DNA of 51,900 bases from the NCBI GenBank assembly GCA_016179925.1, contig JACPCG010000080.1:28540-80439 (forward strand), read 5' to 3'. Below, piece by piece: positions 25,521 to 33,753 of the stretch. The position numbers were made by a program, and so were the translations under genes. Numbering within the stretch: the first letter of the stretch is position 1; every line of letters begins with the position of its first letter. Source of the stretch: Candidatus Rokuibacteriota bacterium. GTDB taxonomy: Bacteria > Methylomirabilota > Methylomirabilia > Rokubacteriales > CSP1-6. The notes beneath the pieces were generated by a model. That model was not told the DNA's origin. It searched no databases and was given only the letters and a program-made list of their open reading frames with translations.

Positions 25521-27244
25521 CACCTCGCACCACCCCGCCGGCGCGACGGGAGGAGCACGCGGCCTCGCTTCACGTCCCAGACGCCTCGCGGCGTGAGCCG
25601 GACGGCAGGCAGGAAGTCGGCGGAGAGGAAGAAGAGCGTGAACAGCGGATCGTGGTGCGGGTAGCCGCGGGCGACGAGCGCCGCGCGGATCTCGTCCTCC
25701 CAGCCGGCGGAGTCCTCCACGGAGCCGCGCGTCATGATCCCGCCGATGGGGAGCGCCAGCTCGTACGCGACGGCGCCGCCGGCCACGAGCACGATCCCGC
25801 CATGGAGCGCGAGGAGCCGGTTGACGGCGCGCGCCATGGCCTCCGGGCGCCGTCCGAGGACGAGGATGTTCAGGTCCGTGCTGATCGTCGCCGCGAAGCC
25901 GTCGAGTCGCTCGGCGAAGCCCGCGACGACGCCCGGGGCCACCCAGCGCCCGCCGCGGTCCACCAGCGCCGCGTGGAGATCGCCGGCAGCGAGCGGCCGC
26001 TCCTCGAGCCGGCTGATCACGGCGCTCACGAGCGTGACGACCGGGTAGCGCTCGCGCGCGGGAAGCGCAAAGTCCGCCGCGCGAGCGCGCCACCGGACGG
26101 CGAGCCGCGCCTCCGGGGAGGTGAACACGCGCCGCCACGGCGGCTCGGGAACGCGCGCGAGCAGCCGGCCCTCCACGGCAGCGATCCGGCCGCGCGCGAC
26201 GACGGCGGCCGGCCGCGGCTCGGCGAGATCGTCGAGCAGGCAGAGGTCCGCGTAGCGGCCGGGCGCGAGCCCGCCGAGGTCCCCGTCGAGCCCGTAGTAC
26301 GTCGCCGGGTTCAGCGTCGCCATGCGGTAGGCGTCCACCGGGGCGACGCCGCGCTCGAGCGCCACGCGGATCAGGTGGTCCACGAAGCCGTGGGCGCGCA
26401 CGAACGCCGGCATCGAGCCGTCGGCGGTGAGCATGAGGCGGGAGACGAGCGCCGGAGCTTCCTTCAGCGCATCGAGGAGGCCGGAGAGGTCGGGGCGCAG
26501 CGAGGACTCGCGGAGCATCACCGCGATCCCCTGGCGCGCGCGCTCGAGCACCTCGCGCGCGGTGATCGGCTCGTGGTCGGAGGTGAAGCCCGCCGCCGCG
26601 ATCCCGGGCACCTTCTCGCCCGAGGCGCCCGCCGTGTGGCCCTCGACGCGCGGCAGCCGCCCGTGGGCGAGCGCGAGCCTTCGGAGGAGATCGAGGCTCC
26701 CGCCCCAGGCCTCGGGCCAGCGCGTCACCTCGCCGATCGCGACGGCGCAGGGATGCGCCATGGCGCTCGCGAGATCCGCCAGCTTGAACCGCCGCGGCTC
26801 GTCGGCGCTCCGGGACTGGGCGTGAGGCCGGATCATCCAGTAGAACTTGAGCGGCGAGCGGGCGAGCGCGTCGGCGACCGCGCGGAAGGCCCGCAGGCCA
26901 CCCAGCTCCCAGAGCTGGAGCGTGTCGGCGAACACGCTCGTCGTGCCGAGCGGCAGGGCGAAGCGCGCAAGCGCGGCCGGCGTCGTCAGGTGCCCGGGAT
27001 GGACGTGCGGATCGATGTAGCCCGGCACGAGCGTCTTGCCCGAGGCCTCCAGGATCTTCGTCCGCGGGCCGACCATGTCCTCGCGGGCGCCGACGTACGC
27101 GATCCGCTCGCCCCGGACGGCGACGTTCGCCGGGTAGACCTCCCCCGTGTAGACGTTCAGCAGCGTGCCGCCACGGACGTAGAGATCGGCCTGGGCCGCG
27201 CCGCGGGCGACGTCGGTGAGGCGCTTCCGCTCGGCGAGCGTCAC
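25520..27244 (-). CDS. ade: Adenine deaminase
   Basis: Amidohydrolase (Ade family) that converts adenine to hypoxanthine, 574 aa, normal length. ADLYVRGGTLLNVYTGEVYP and the metal-binding GYIDPHVHPGHL open the protein; EGHTAGASGEKVPG and TADGS are further family segments; the C-terminal domain has FAATISTDLNILVLGRRPE-type text and GGIVLVAGG, typical of bacterial Ade. GTG start at 27244. Purine salvage or nitrogen scavenging is the expected role. Confidence 0.93.
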   Translation of the reverse strand: MTLAERKRLTDVARGAAQADLYVRGGTLLNVYTGEVYPANVAVRGERIAYVGAREDMVGPRTKILEASGKTLVPGYIDPHVHPGHLTTPAALARFALPLGTTSVFADTLQLWELGGLRAFRAVADALARSPLKFYWMIRPHAQSRSADEPRRFKLADLASAMAHPCAVAIGEVTRWPEAWGGSLDLLRRLALAHGRLPRVEGHTAGASGEKVPGIAAAGFTSDHEPITAREVLERARQGIAVMLRESSLRPDLSGLLDALKEAPALVSRLMLTADGSMPAFVRAHGFVDHLIRVALERGVAPVDAYRMATLNPATYYGLDGDLGGLAPGRYADLCLLDDLAEPRPAAVVARGRIAAVEGRLLARVPEPPWRRVFTSPEARLAVRWRARAADFALPARERYPVVTLVSAVISRLEERPLAAGDLHAALVDRGGRWVAPGVVAGFAERLDGFAATISTDLNILVLGRRPEAMARAVNRLLALHGGIVLVAGGAVAYELALPIGGIMTRGSVEDSAGWEDEIRAALVARGYPHHDPLFTLFFLSADFLPAVRLTPRGVWDVKRGRVLLPSRRRGGAR

Positions 27245-27269
27245 GAACAGAGATTATAAACGCGGACCG

Positions 27270-27707
27270 TCATCGCCGGGACGATCCGAAGAGGACGCGC
27301 AGGAGCTGGGCCGTGGTGAAGCGCTCGATGCCCGTGTCCGTGAAGTCGTGGTCATTCGACCACAACGGCACCCCGAGCCGGAGCGTCAGCGCCAGCACGT
27401 CCACGTCGTCCGGGTCCCGCCACGCGATACGCCGCCGGGCTTCGGGAATCGCGGGCGCATACGCGCGCGGGGCGTACACGCGCAATGGAAGCAGGTCGAG
27501 CTCGAACTCGAGAAGGGCCGGACTCGCCCCCAGCTTCTCCGCCAGTGCCGGCAGGTAGGCCCTCACCTCGTCGAGCACGGCTCCTGGGACGGCGAACTCC
27601 ACAATCCCGGCTTCGAAGAAGATCCGCCGGGCGCTGCCGCCCAGGAGCGTCGCGAGAATCGGGTTAGCGTCGACGACGAGCTTTTCGGGTCTTCTCGAAA
27701 TCCGCAA
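27270..27707 (-). CDS. PIN-domain toxin (probable ribonuclease)
   Basis: 145 aa. EKLVVDANPILATLLG, VLDEVRAYL, WRDPDDVDVLALTLRLG and WSNDHDF carry the acidic residues of the PIN nuclease site. It follows, with a 44-base overlap, a small gene with antitoxin features. The first codon is a TTG at 27707; no better one precedes VVDAN. Likely a toxin-antitoxin pair of the VapBC type, in which the toxin cuts RNA. Confidence 0.75.
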   Translation of the reverse strand: MRISRRPEKLVVDANPILATLLGGSARRIFFEAGIVEFAVPGAVLDEVRAYLPALAEKLGASPALLEFELDLLPLRVYAPRAYAPAIPEARRRIAWRDPDDVDVLALTLRLGVPLWSNDHDFTDTGIERFTTAQLLRVLFGSSRR

Positions 27708-27927
27708 CGATCGCCTTCTCGCTGAGCCCGCGCTCTTTGACCATGCGGCGGACTTCCGAGGAGAGCGTGTAGAAGAGCTCCCGCTTGATGTCGAGGGGAA
27801 CCACGGCGCCTGCGGCCGGCACGAAGAACCCGACGATCTTCCCCCGGCGGGTGACGAGGATCGGCTCTGTGCCCCGCAGCAGGGTGGTCGCGCGGTCCCG
27901 GAACTCGCGCACCGTCGCCGTTCTCAA
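27664..27927 (-). CDS. Antitoxin of the PIN pair (Phd/YefM-like)
   Basis: 87 aa from TTG 27925-27927, which is preceded by GGAGGTGGTCAC; the upstream frame to 27960 lacks such a site. LRTATVREFRDRATTLLRG and ILVTRRGKIVGFFVPAAG are like the DNA-binding N-terminus of Phd/YefM antitoxins. The C-terminal part, DIKRELFYTLSSEVRRMVKERG, would bind the toxin. The TTG and the overlap with the toxin suggest coupled, low-level expression. Confidence 0.7.
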   Translation of the reverse strand: MRTATVREFRDRATTLLRGTEPILVTRRGKIVGFFVPAAGAVVPLDIKRELFYTLSSEVRRMVKERGLSEKAIVADFEKTRKARRRR

Positions 27928-27983
27928 GTGACCACCTCCGTGGCCACATCCTCGCTCCACGGGCCACTCGCGTCAAGTCCCGA

Positions 27984-27989
27984 TACAAT
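27984..27989 (+). promoter_or_regulatory. -10 element (TACAAT) for a probably leaderless arfB transcript
   Basis: TACAAT ends six bases before the arfB ATG, so a normal start of transcription would be at or next to the A of ATG. No Shine-Dalgarno is present between them. No convincing -35 hexamer is seen 17 bases upstream. Confidence 0.5.
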
Positions 27990-27995
27990 CACGGC

Positions 27996-28424
27996 ATGAG
28001 CCAGACGATCGTCGTCACCGACGCGGTGCGCGTCCCGGCGCACGCGATCACCATGCACGCCGTGCGCGCTTCCGGTCCCGGGGGCCAGCACGTCCAGAAG
28101 GTGGCGACGAAGGTAGACCTCCGCGTGGACCTCCAGGCGGTCGAGGGGCTCGCCGAGGCCGCCCGCGCGCGGCTCGCCGCCCTCTGCCGCCACCGCGTGG
28201 ACGCCGACGGGCGGCTCATGGTCACGAGCCAGCGCACGCGCAACCAGGCGCGCAACCTCGAGGACGCGCGGGAGAAGGTGCGGGCGCTCGTCGGCGCGGC
28301 GCTCCGGGAGCCGCGGCGGCGGAAGACGTCGCGGCCCCCCGCGGTCGCGAAGGAGCGGCGGCTCGAGGCGAAGAAGCACCGCGCGGCGCTCAAGCGCGAG
28401 CGCGCGCGGCCCGAGCGCTGGTGA
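27996..28424 (+). CDS. arfB: Alternative ribosome-rescue factor ArfB (YaeJ-like)
   Basis: Peptidyl-tRNA hydrolase that rescues stalled ribosomes without a stop codon, 142 aa. The catalytic loop RASGPGGQHVQKVATKV holds the GGQ motif; the C-terminal tail, rich in Arg and Lys (EPRRRKTSRPPAVAKERRLE), should sense the empty mRNA channel. There are no RF domains for stop-codon reading, so this is not a release factor 1/2. It converges on the small basic gene that follows with no gap. Confidence 0.9.
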   Translation: MSQTIVVTDAVRVPAHAITMHAVRASGPGGQHVQKVATKVDLRVDLQAVEGLAEAARARLAALCRHRVDADGRLMVTSQRTRNQARNLEDAREKVRALVGAALREPRRRKTSRPPAVAKERRLEAKKHRAALKRERARPERW

Positions 28425-28628
28425 TCAGGCCTTCGGCGGGCGCCCTTCGCGGTAGGCGGCGGCTCCCGCCTTGAGGCCGGCGCGGAGCCCGCGGCCCAGC
28501 GCGCGCGCCGAGGCGACCGCGTCCCGGACCTTCGGCTCGACCTTCCGGCGCGCGCGCTCGGCCGTCACGCGCGTCTTCCGCTCGAGGCGCTTCACGCGCT
28601 TCTTCAACTTCCGCTTGACGCCTGCCAT
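28425..28628 (-). CDS. Small Lys/Arg-rich protein, unknown
   Basis: 67 aa, starting MAGVKRKLKKRVKRLERKTR and mostly charged, helix-prone sequence. It starts two bases before the end of the next gene and converges with arfB. No family is recognised; a nucleic-acid-binding or structural role is only a guess. Confidence 0.5.
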   Translation of the reverse strand: MAGVKRKLKKRVKRLERKTRVTAERARRKVEPKVRDAVASARALGRGLRAGLKAGAAAYREGRPPKA

Positions 28629-28630
28629 CG

Positions 28631-31600
28631 TCAGAACCCGAGCCCCCGGACCTCGTCGCGGAAGCGTTGGACGTTCTTGAGCTTGACGTCCTCGTAGCCA
28701 CGGATCAGGTCCGGCAGGTTCGCGAGCTTCACCGCGCGCTCGTAGCTCTCGGGGGCGAGGCCCACTAGCGCCTTCTCGATCAGCGTCCGGTACTCGCCGA
28801 TGAGCTGGCGTTCCACACGGCGGACCTCAGCCCGGCCGAACGGATCGAGGGCTCCGCCGCGCAGCCCCTTCATCGCGGCGAGGAGCCGGAAGACCCCGTC
28901 GAACCACGTGCCGAGCCGGATCTTCTTCGTCCAGCCGAGCGCTCTCAAGATCGGCGGGTGGAGGTTGTACTGGAGCCTGACGCCGCCGGCGAACTCGGCC
29001 GCGAGCGCCTTCGCGACGTCGTTCTTGAGGTGGAGCCGCGCCACCTCGTACTCGTCCTTGTAAGCCATGAGCTTGAAGAGGTGGCGCGCGACGCCCTCGC
29101 TGAGCCGCGTCTCGCCCGGCGCCGCGCTCCGCTCCGCCTCGGACACGCGCTTGACGAAGTCCACGTACTCCCGCGCGTAGGCCGCGTTCTGGTAGGCGCC
29201 GAGCTCGGGGACGCGGAGCTCGAGGAGCCGCGCCAGCTCGCCCGCGGCCCCGACGCTGTCGACGAGCCGCCGGGCGTCGGCGGTGAGCGCGGGCCGGACC
29301 TCGACCGCGCCGACCCGCTGCTTCTTGAGGGTCCCGACCCACGCGGGGTCGGCGACGAGGAGCCGGCCGGCGCGGAACGCGTGCGTGTTCATCGCCACCG
29401 ACACGCCGTTCAGCACGACCGCGTCCTCGATCGCCGCGGCGCTCACGGGGATCGCGCCCGCCTGGTAGGCCGCGCCGAGCACGATCATGTTCGACGCCAT
29501 GTGGTCGTCGAAGAGCAGCTCGGCGAGGCCGAGGGCGTCGAGGTAGACGTTCTCGTCCTTGCGCGTGACGCGGTTGATGGACGTGATGAGCTCGTTCGCC
29601 TCGGGAAACTCGACGTCCGTGTGCGTGACCATCGCGCCCGTCGGCACCTCGCTCGTGGAGACGATCGCGATCGTCCGCTCCGGCCGCGCGTGGCCGAGGT
29701 TCTGCGAGGCGGTCGCGACGAGGATGTCGCAGCCCAGGTAGCAGTCCGCCCCGCCGGCGGCGATCTTGTTCGAGACCTCCGCTACCGCGTCGACGAGCTT
29801 CAGGTGCGAGACCACCGGGCCGCCCTTCTGGCTGAGCCCGGTCTGGTCGAGACCGCGGATCCGCCGGCCGTCGAGGAGCGCGGCCGTGCCGAGGATCTGG
29901 TTGACGGTCACGACGCCGGTGCCGCCGATCCCCATCATGAAGACGTTGGCGTCGCGCGGGACCCGAAGCGCCGGCTCGGGCAGCGCCCGCTCGACCTTGA
30001 AGATCCTGCGCTCCTTCTTCCGGGGCTCGCCGAGTGGCACGACCGTCAGGAACGACGGACAATCCCCCTGCAGGCACGAATAATCCTTGTTGCACGATGA
30101 CTGGTGGATCTGGGTCTTCCGCCCGAACTCGGTCTCCACCGGATGCACGGAGAGGCAGTTACTCTTCACGCCACAGTCCCCGCACCCCTCGCAGACGGCC
30201 TCGTTGATGAAGACGCGCATGGCGGGGTCCTCGAGTTTGCCGCGCTTCCTGAGCCGCCGCTTTTCCGCCGCGCACCGCTGGTCGTAGACGAGCGCGGTGA
30301 CGCCCGGGATGTCGCGGAGGACGCGCTGAGCCTCGTCGAGCCTGTCGCGGTGCCACACCTCCACGCCGGGCGCCCACCGGACGCCCTTCGGGTATTTGTC
30401 CGGCTCGTCGGTCATGACGATGATGCGCTTGACGCCCTCGGCGTGGAGCGAGCGCGTCAGCTCGGGGACGGGCATCGCGCCGGCCGCGTCCTGGCCGCCG
30501 GTCATCGCGACCGCCGAGTTGTAGAGGATCTTGTAGGTGATGTTGGTGGAGGCGGCGACCGCCTGGCGGATCGCGAGCGAGCCCGAATGGAAAAAGGTCC
30601 CGTCGCCCAGGTTCTGGAAGATGTGCTTCATGTTGGAGAAGGGCGCCATGCCGACCCACTGGCCCCCCTCGCCGCCCATGTGGGTGAGCCCCATCGTCCG
30701 CCGGTCCATCAGGAGCGTCATGCCGTGGCAGCCGATGCCGGCGGCCGCGATCGAGCCCTCCGGCAGCACCGTCGAGCGGTTGTGCGGGCAGCCCGAGCAG
30801 AAGTAGGGCTGGCGCGCGAGCGTCAGCGGCGGGCAGCCCGAGCAGAAGTAGGGCTGGCGCGCGAGCGTCAGCGACTGGGGGCGCTCGCGCAACGCTTGCA
30901 GGAGGGCGACCCGGGCCGTGATGGACTCGAGGGGGATCTTCCGCTCGAGCCGCGTCGCGACGATCTGGGCGATGCGGTCGGCGTCCAGCTCGGCATCCGC
31001 GGGGACGAGCGGCCGGCCCTCGAGATCGTATTTCCCGACGACGCGGGGCCGCTCGGATTGGTTGTAGAGGATGTCGCGGATGAAGAGCTCGCAGAAGGCG
31101 CGCTTTTCCTCGACGACCAGCAGCTCCTCGAGGCCCCGCGCGAACTCGCGGACGATCCCGGGCTCCATCGGGAAGAGCATGCCGAGCTTCATGAGGCGGA
31201 CGCCGTAGCGCCGGAGCGCCGCGTCGTCCAGGCCGAGCTCGGCGAGGGCCTCGCGGAGGTCGTAGTAGGTCTTGCCGGGCGCCGCGATCCCGAGCCAGGC
31301 CTCGGGCGTCGGGACCGTGATCCGGTTGAGCCCGTTCGCCCGGGCGAAGGCCTTCGCCGCCTCGAGCCGTCCGTAGTGGATCTCGCGCTCGGTCTCGAGC
31401 CCCCACGGCGGCAACAGGAGCGGGTTCTGCCGCTGCTGCCACGGCCGGCCGTCGACCATGAAGCCGGGATTGGCGATGACGACCCGATCGGGGGCCACCT
31501 CTGCCGTCCCGATTTCGTCGGCGACGTTCGTCACGATCTTGAAGCCGACCCAGAGCCCGGAGTAGCGCGACAGCTCGAAGCCGAGCCGGCCGAGATCGAG

Positions 31601-32140
31601 AACCTCCTGGATGGTCCCCGGGAAGACCACCGGGAACAACGCGTCGTAGAACGCGACCTCCGAGTGCGACGGGATCGTGGACGACTTGGAGAGCGGGTCG
31701 TCGCCGGCGAGCGCCAGGACGCCGCCGTAGCGCGAGACGCCGGCGAAGTTCGCGTGCTTGAAGAGGTCGCCCGTCCGGTCCACGCCGGGGCCCTTGCCGT
31801 ACCACATGCCGAGGACACCGTCGTACTTCGGCTGGGGGAAGAGGTTGACGAGCTGGCTGCCGTAGACGGCCGTCGCTCCGAGGTCCTCGTTGACGCCGGA
31901 GATGAAGACCACGTTGTGCTCGCGGAGGAGGTCCGGGTTCCGCTCGAGCGTGAGGTCGAGCCCGCCGAGCGGCGAGCCGCGGTAGCCGGAGATCAGCGTC
32001 GCGGTATTGAGCCCGCGGCGCCGGTCCGCCCGGTGCTGGTCGAGCGGCAGCCGGACGAGCGCCTGGATGCCCGAGAGGAAGATGACGCCCTCTTCCTGAC
32101 GGTATTTCGCGTCCAGCGTGTAGTCACCCTTGATCGCCAT
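28631..32140 (-). CDS. Indolepyruvate:ferredoxin oxidoreductase family protein, fused subunits
   Basis: 1169 aa from ATG 32138-32140 (GGGGAGAG upstream). Oxidises aryl- or other 2-oxo acids to acyl-CoA with ferredoxin as acceptor. Order of parts: pyruvate:ferredoxin-type N-domain (ISGYRGSPLGGLDLTLE), TPP domain around SGCPHNRST and GGEGGQWVG with GDGTFFHSG (the Mg/TPP loop), a ferredoxin-like cluster INEAVCEGCGDCGVKSNCLS, then the gamma domain (FMMGIGGTGVVTVNQILGTA) and a C-terminal domain of DUF6537 type. Just before SGCPHN a 15-residue unit (LTLARQPYFCSGCPP) is present twice. A longer open frame up to 32311 has no coding support. Confidence 0.92.
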   Translation of the reverse strand: MAIKGDYTLDAKYRQEEGVIFLSGIQALVRLPLDQHRADRRRGLNTATLISGYRGSPLGGLDLTLERNPDLLREHNVVFISGVNEDLGATAVYGSQLVNLFPQPKYDGVLGMWYGKGPGVDRTGDLFKHANFAGVSRYGGVLALAGDDPLSKSSTIPSHSEVAFYDALFPVVFPGTIQEVLDLGRLGFELSRYSGLWVGFKIVTNVADEIGTAEVAPDRVVIANPGFMVDGRPWQQRQNPLLLPPWGLETEREIHYGRLEAAKAFARANGLNRITVPTPEAWLGIAAPGKTYYDLREALAELGLDDAALRRYGVRLMKLGMLFPMEPGIVREFARGLEELLVVEEKRAFCELFIRDILYNQSERPRVVGKYDLEGRPLVPADAELDADRIAQIVATRLERKIPLESITARVALLQALRERPQSLTLARQPYFCSGCPPLTLARQPYFCSGCPHNRSTVLPEGSIAAAGIGCHGMTLLMDRRTMGLTHMGGEGGQWVGMAPFSNMKHIFQNLGDGTFFHSGSLAIRQAVAASTNITYKILYNSAVAMTGGQDAAGAMPVPELTRSLHAEGVKRIIVMTDEPDKYPKGVRWAPGVEVWHRDRLDEAQRVLRDIPGVTALVYDQRCAAEKRRLRKRGKLEDPAMRVFINEAVCEGCGDCGVKSNCLSVHPVETEFGRKTQIHQSSCNKDYSCLQGDCPSFLTVVPLGEPRKKERRIFKVERALPEPALRVPRDANVFMMGIGGTGVVTVNQILGTAALLDGRRIRGLDQTGLSQKGGPVVSHLKLVDAVAEVSNKIAAGGADCYLGCDILVATASQNLGHARPERTIAIVSTSEVPTGAMVTHTDVEFPEANELITSINRVTRKDENVYLDALGLAELLFDDHMASNMIVLGAAYQAGAIPVSAAAIEDAVVLNGVSVAMNTHAFRAGRLLVADPAWVGTLKKQRVGAVEVRPALTADARRLVDSVGAAGELARLLELRVPELGAYQNAAYAREYVDFVKRVSEAERSAAPGETRLSEGVARHLFKLMAYKDEYEVARLHLKNDVAKALAAEFAGGVRLQYNLHPPILRALGWTKKIRLGTWFDGVFRLLAAMKGLRGGALDPFGRAEVRRVERQLIGEYRTLIEKALVGLAPESYERAVKLANLPDLIRGYEDVKLKNVQRFRDEVRGLGF
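30784..30873. repeat. Perfect 45-bp tandem duplication in the oxidoreductase gene
   Basis: 30784-30828 and 30829-30873 are identical. The unit encodes LTLARQPYFCSGCP plus one Pro and so keeps the frame. It doubles the Cys-x-x-Cys segment that in homologues occurs once, as PYFCSGCPHN. It may be a recent slip or an assembly artefact. Confidence 0.95.
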
Positions 32141-32236
32141 GGCTCTCCCCTCGAGTGGCTGGACGTATGATACGGGGACGCCCCCACGGGCGCAAATCCC
32201 GCGGCCCCGCCGCGGGCGCCACGACCTGGAGGCGCG

Positions 32237-32338
32237 ATAACGCTGAGCGTCCGCATCATGATCGAAGGCCAGGAAGGGCTCACGTGGGAGCGCTGGCAGC
32301 GCCTGGCCCATACCGTGGCATCCGAAACCGCATGGTAA
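32237..32338 (+). pseudogene. 5' remnant of an LLM-class (luciferase-like) oxidoreductase
   Basis: A 33-codon frame. Codons after the first read TLSVRIMIEGQEGLTWERWQ, closely like the N-terminus of luciferase-like flavin/F420 monooxygenases, which then go on for 300 residues. Homology ends at LAHTV and a stop follows soon. As in ftsA, the expected first codon is ATA (32237-32239), with GGAGG four bases upstream. The rest of the gene is gone, and the clan AA protease gene begins at once. Confidence 0.6.
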
Positions 32339-32350
32339 ACTCGGTTCGTC

Positions 32351-32686
32351 ATGGGCACGTTTTCAGTTGAGGTCCATGTCCGTCCAGCCGGAGCCAGTGA
32401 TAAGCCGCCGGCTCCTGTGAAATGTTTGGTGGACACCGGAGCCGCATTCTGCCAGTTTCCAACCCCTCTTCTGGCCAGCCTCGGAATTTCTCCGGACCGA
32501 CAGGTGCCAGTGGTCCTGCCTGACGGCGCCAGAAGAGACCAGCCTGCGGCGTGGGTCGAAATTCGCTATCGCAATCTCACGGCCTTCACGCTGGTCCTCT
32601 TCGGTGGAGACAACGGCCTGACGCTCCTCGGAGCCCATGCGCTCGAGGGATTGGGGCTCGAACCGTCCCGCTTCCCTCTGGCTTGA
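32351..32686 (+). CDS. Clan AA (retropepsin-like) aspartyl protease
   Basis: 111 aa. CLVDTGAAFCQFP carries the DTG active-site motif, followed by hydrophobic strands and GLTLLGAHALEGLGLE at the flap/helix end. Such single-domain proteins act as dimers. ATG at 32351, with a TAAACT -10-like hexamer at 32336-32341, so the transcript may have almost no leader. A paralogue with an altered motif is encoded at 48823-49182. Confidence 0.8.
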   Translation: MGTFSVEVHVRPAGASDKPPAPVKCLVDTGAAFCQFPTPLLASLGISPDRQVPVVLPDGARRDQPAAWVEIRYRNLTAFTLVLFGGDNGLTLLGAHALEGLGLEPSRFPLA

Positions 32687-32752
32687 CCCCCTCCCCTTTG
32701 CTCCTTCCTTCACGGGCGGGATCGACGAGGCGCTGGCGAACGCGAAGCGGAT

Positions 32753-33226
32753 CTAAGCGCGGCGCCAGAGGCCGCGGCCGGCCTCGCGTGCCTCGCGCTG
32801 CAGCTTCACGAACATCTCCTGGTAGCGGACGTTCGGCGGGATCGTCATGACCTGGGCGTAGCCGAGCCTCACGAGCTCCGCGTTCACCATCGTCTCGCCC
32901 GCCCAGACGTAGGCGAGGAGCCGGCCGTAGCGGTCGCGCTCCTGGACGTCGAGCTCGAGGCGAACGTGCCTGCCGGCGACGAGCCGCCGGTTGATCTCAG
33001 ACGCCTCGCGGCCGCCGAGCTCCTCACCCTTCGTCGGGTGATGGACCTCGGGCGTGTTCACACCGATATAGCGGACCTTCTCGACGCGGTCGCCGATTCG
33101 GACGTGGATCGTGTCGCCGTCCACGACGCGCACGACCGTGCCCTCGAAACCACCCTGCGCCGGCCAGGCGGGGAGCGCGGCGAGGAGCGGGAGGAGCGAA
33201 AGCAGAAGCCAACGCGCGACCGCCAT
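32753..33226 (-). CDS. Thermonuclease-like (SNase) exported nuclease
   Basis: 157 aa with a signal peptide (LLLSLLPLLAALPAWPAQ). The staphylococcal nuclease fold is clear: VVRVVDGDTIHVRI, VRYIGVNTPEVHHP, LELDVQERDRYGRLLAYVW and AELVRLGYAQVM. The catalytic Asp, Arg and Glu positions are present. Predicted to hydrolyse nucleic acids outside the cytoplasm. The gene stands alone, facing the aspartyl protease gene. Confidence 0.92.
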   Translation of the reverse strand: MAVARWLLLSLLPLLAALPAWPAQGGFEGTVVRVVDGDTIHVRIGDRVEKVRYIGVNTPEVHHPTKGEELGGREASEINRRLVAGRHVRLELDVQERDRYGRLLAYVWAGETMVNAELVRLGYAQVMTIPPNVRYQEMFVKLQREAREAGRGLWRRA

Positions 33227-33262
33227 GTGTCCACGGTGTCACCTTGGTCCTCCCGGTGTCAA

Positions 33263-33307
33263 GAATCAGAGACGTCTGAATCAGAGACGTCTGGGAAATC
33301 AGACGTC
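33263..33307. repeat. Tandem 15-bp repeat with AGACGTCT palindrome
   Basis: GAATCAGAGACGTCT at 33263-33277 and 33278-33292, with a degenerate third unit (GAAATCAGACGTC) up to 33307. The gap between the nuclease start and the next gene (33227-33570, 344 bases) contains nothing else recognised. Period and palindromic core suggest operator sites for a dimeric regulator, but this is inference. Confidence 0.75.
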
Positions 33308-33570
33308 GAGGGCGAGTCCACGAAACCCGGTGGCAAGGGTTGGGGAAACGTTTTGTCCCCCGAGTGTCAGGGCAGACTGCCCACGTGAGGCGGCACCCTG
33401 TGCCGAGGAGGCTCCCCGAACTTCCAGGAAGGCATTGAAATGACCGGCCGGCGCGCCGGGCGCGCTTTTTGCTCGTCCGATCCCCGGGTGCTAGGCTTGG
33501 GCCTTGACCGGGACAAGGTGGGCAGCGTACTACCGCGCGCACCAGAGCGTGACTCCAGGAGGCACGACCC

Positions 33571-33753
33571 ATGAACCAGGAACCGCGCGTCACGATTCAC
33601 CCATCGCCGTTCGTCATGCTCGTGACGGCGGGCTCGGCGGTCATGCCGCCCGAAGCCCTGACGCGGAGCATGTACGGCTCTCCGCTCCTGAGCAGCCCGA
33701 AGATCCAGTTCGGACACCCGACTGAAGGCGGCGACAATCGGCTGAACCGATGA
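33571..33753 (+). CDS. Small protein upstream of DUF6941 gene, unknown
   Basis: 60 aa, MNQEPRVTIHPSPFVMLVTA at the start, no recognised family. AGGAGG stands eight bases before the ATG, and the stop overlaps the next start (ATGA), both arguing for a translated gene. One hydrophobic stretch is too short to call a membrane helix. Confidence 0.5.
   Translation: MNQEPRVTIHPSPFVMLVTAGSAVMPPEALTRSMYGSPLLSSPKIQFGHPTEGGDNRLNR

Noticed and set aside
28631-32311. Longer start of the oxidoreductase at 32311
   Set aside because: The extra 57 codons overlap the LLM remnant and have no SD, while ATG 32140 has GGGGAGAG and the family's N-terminus.
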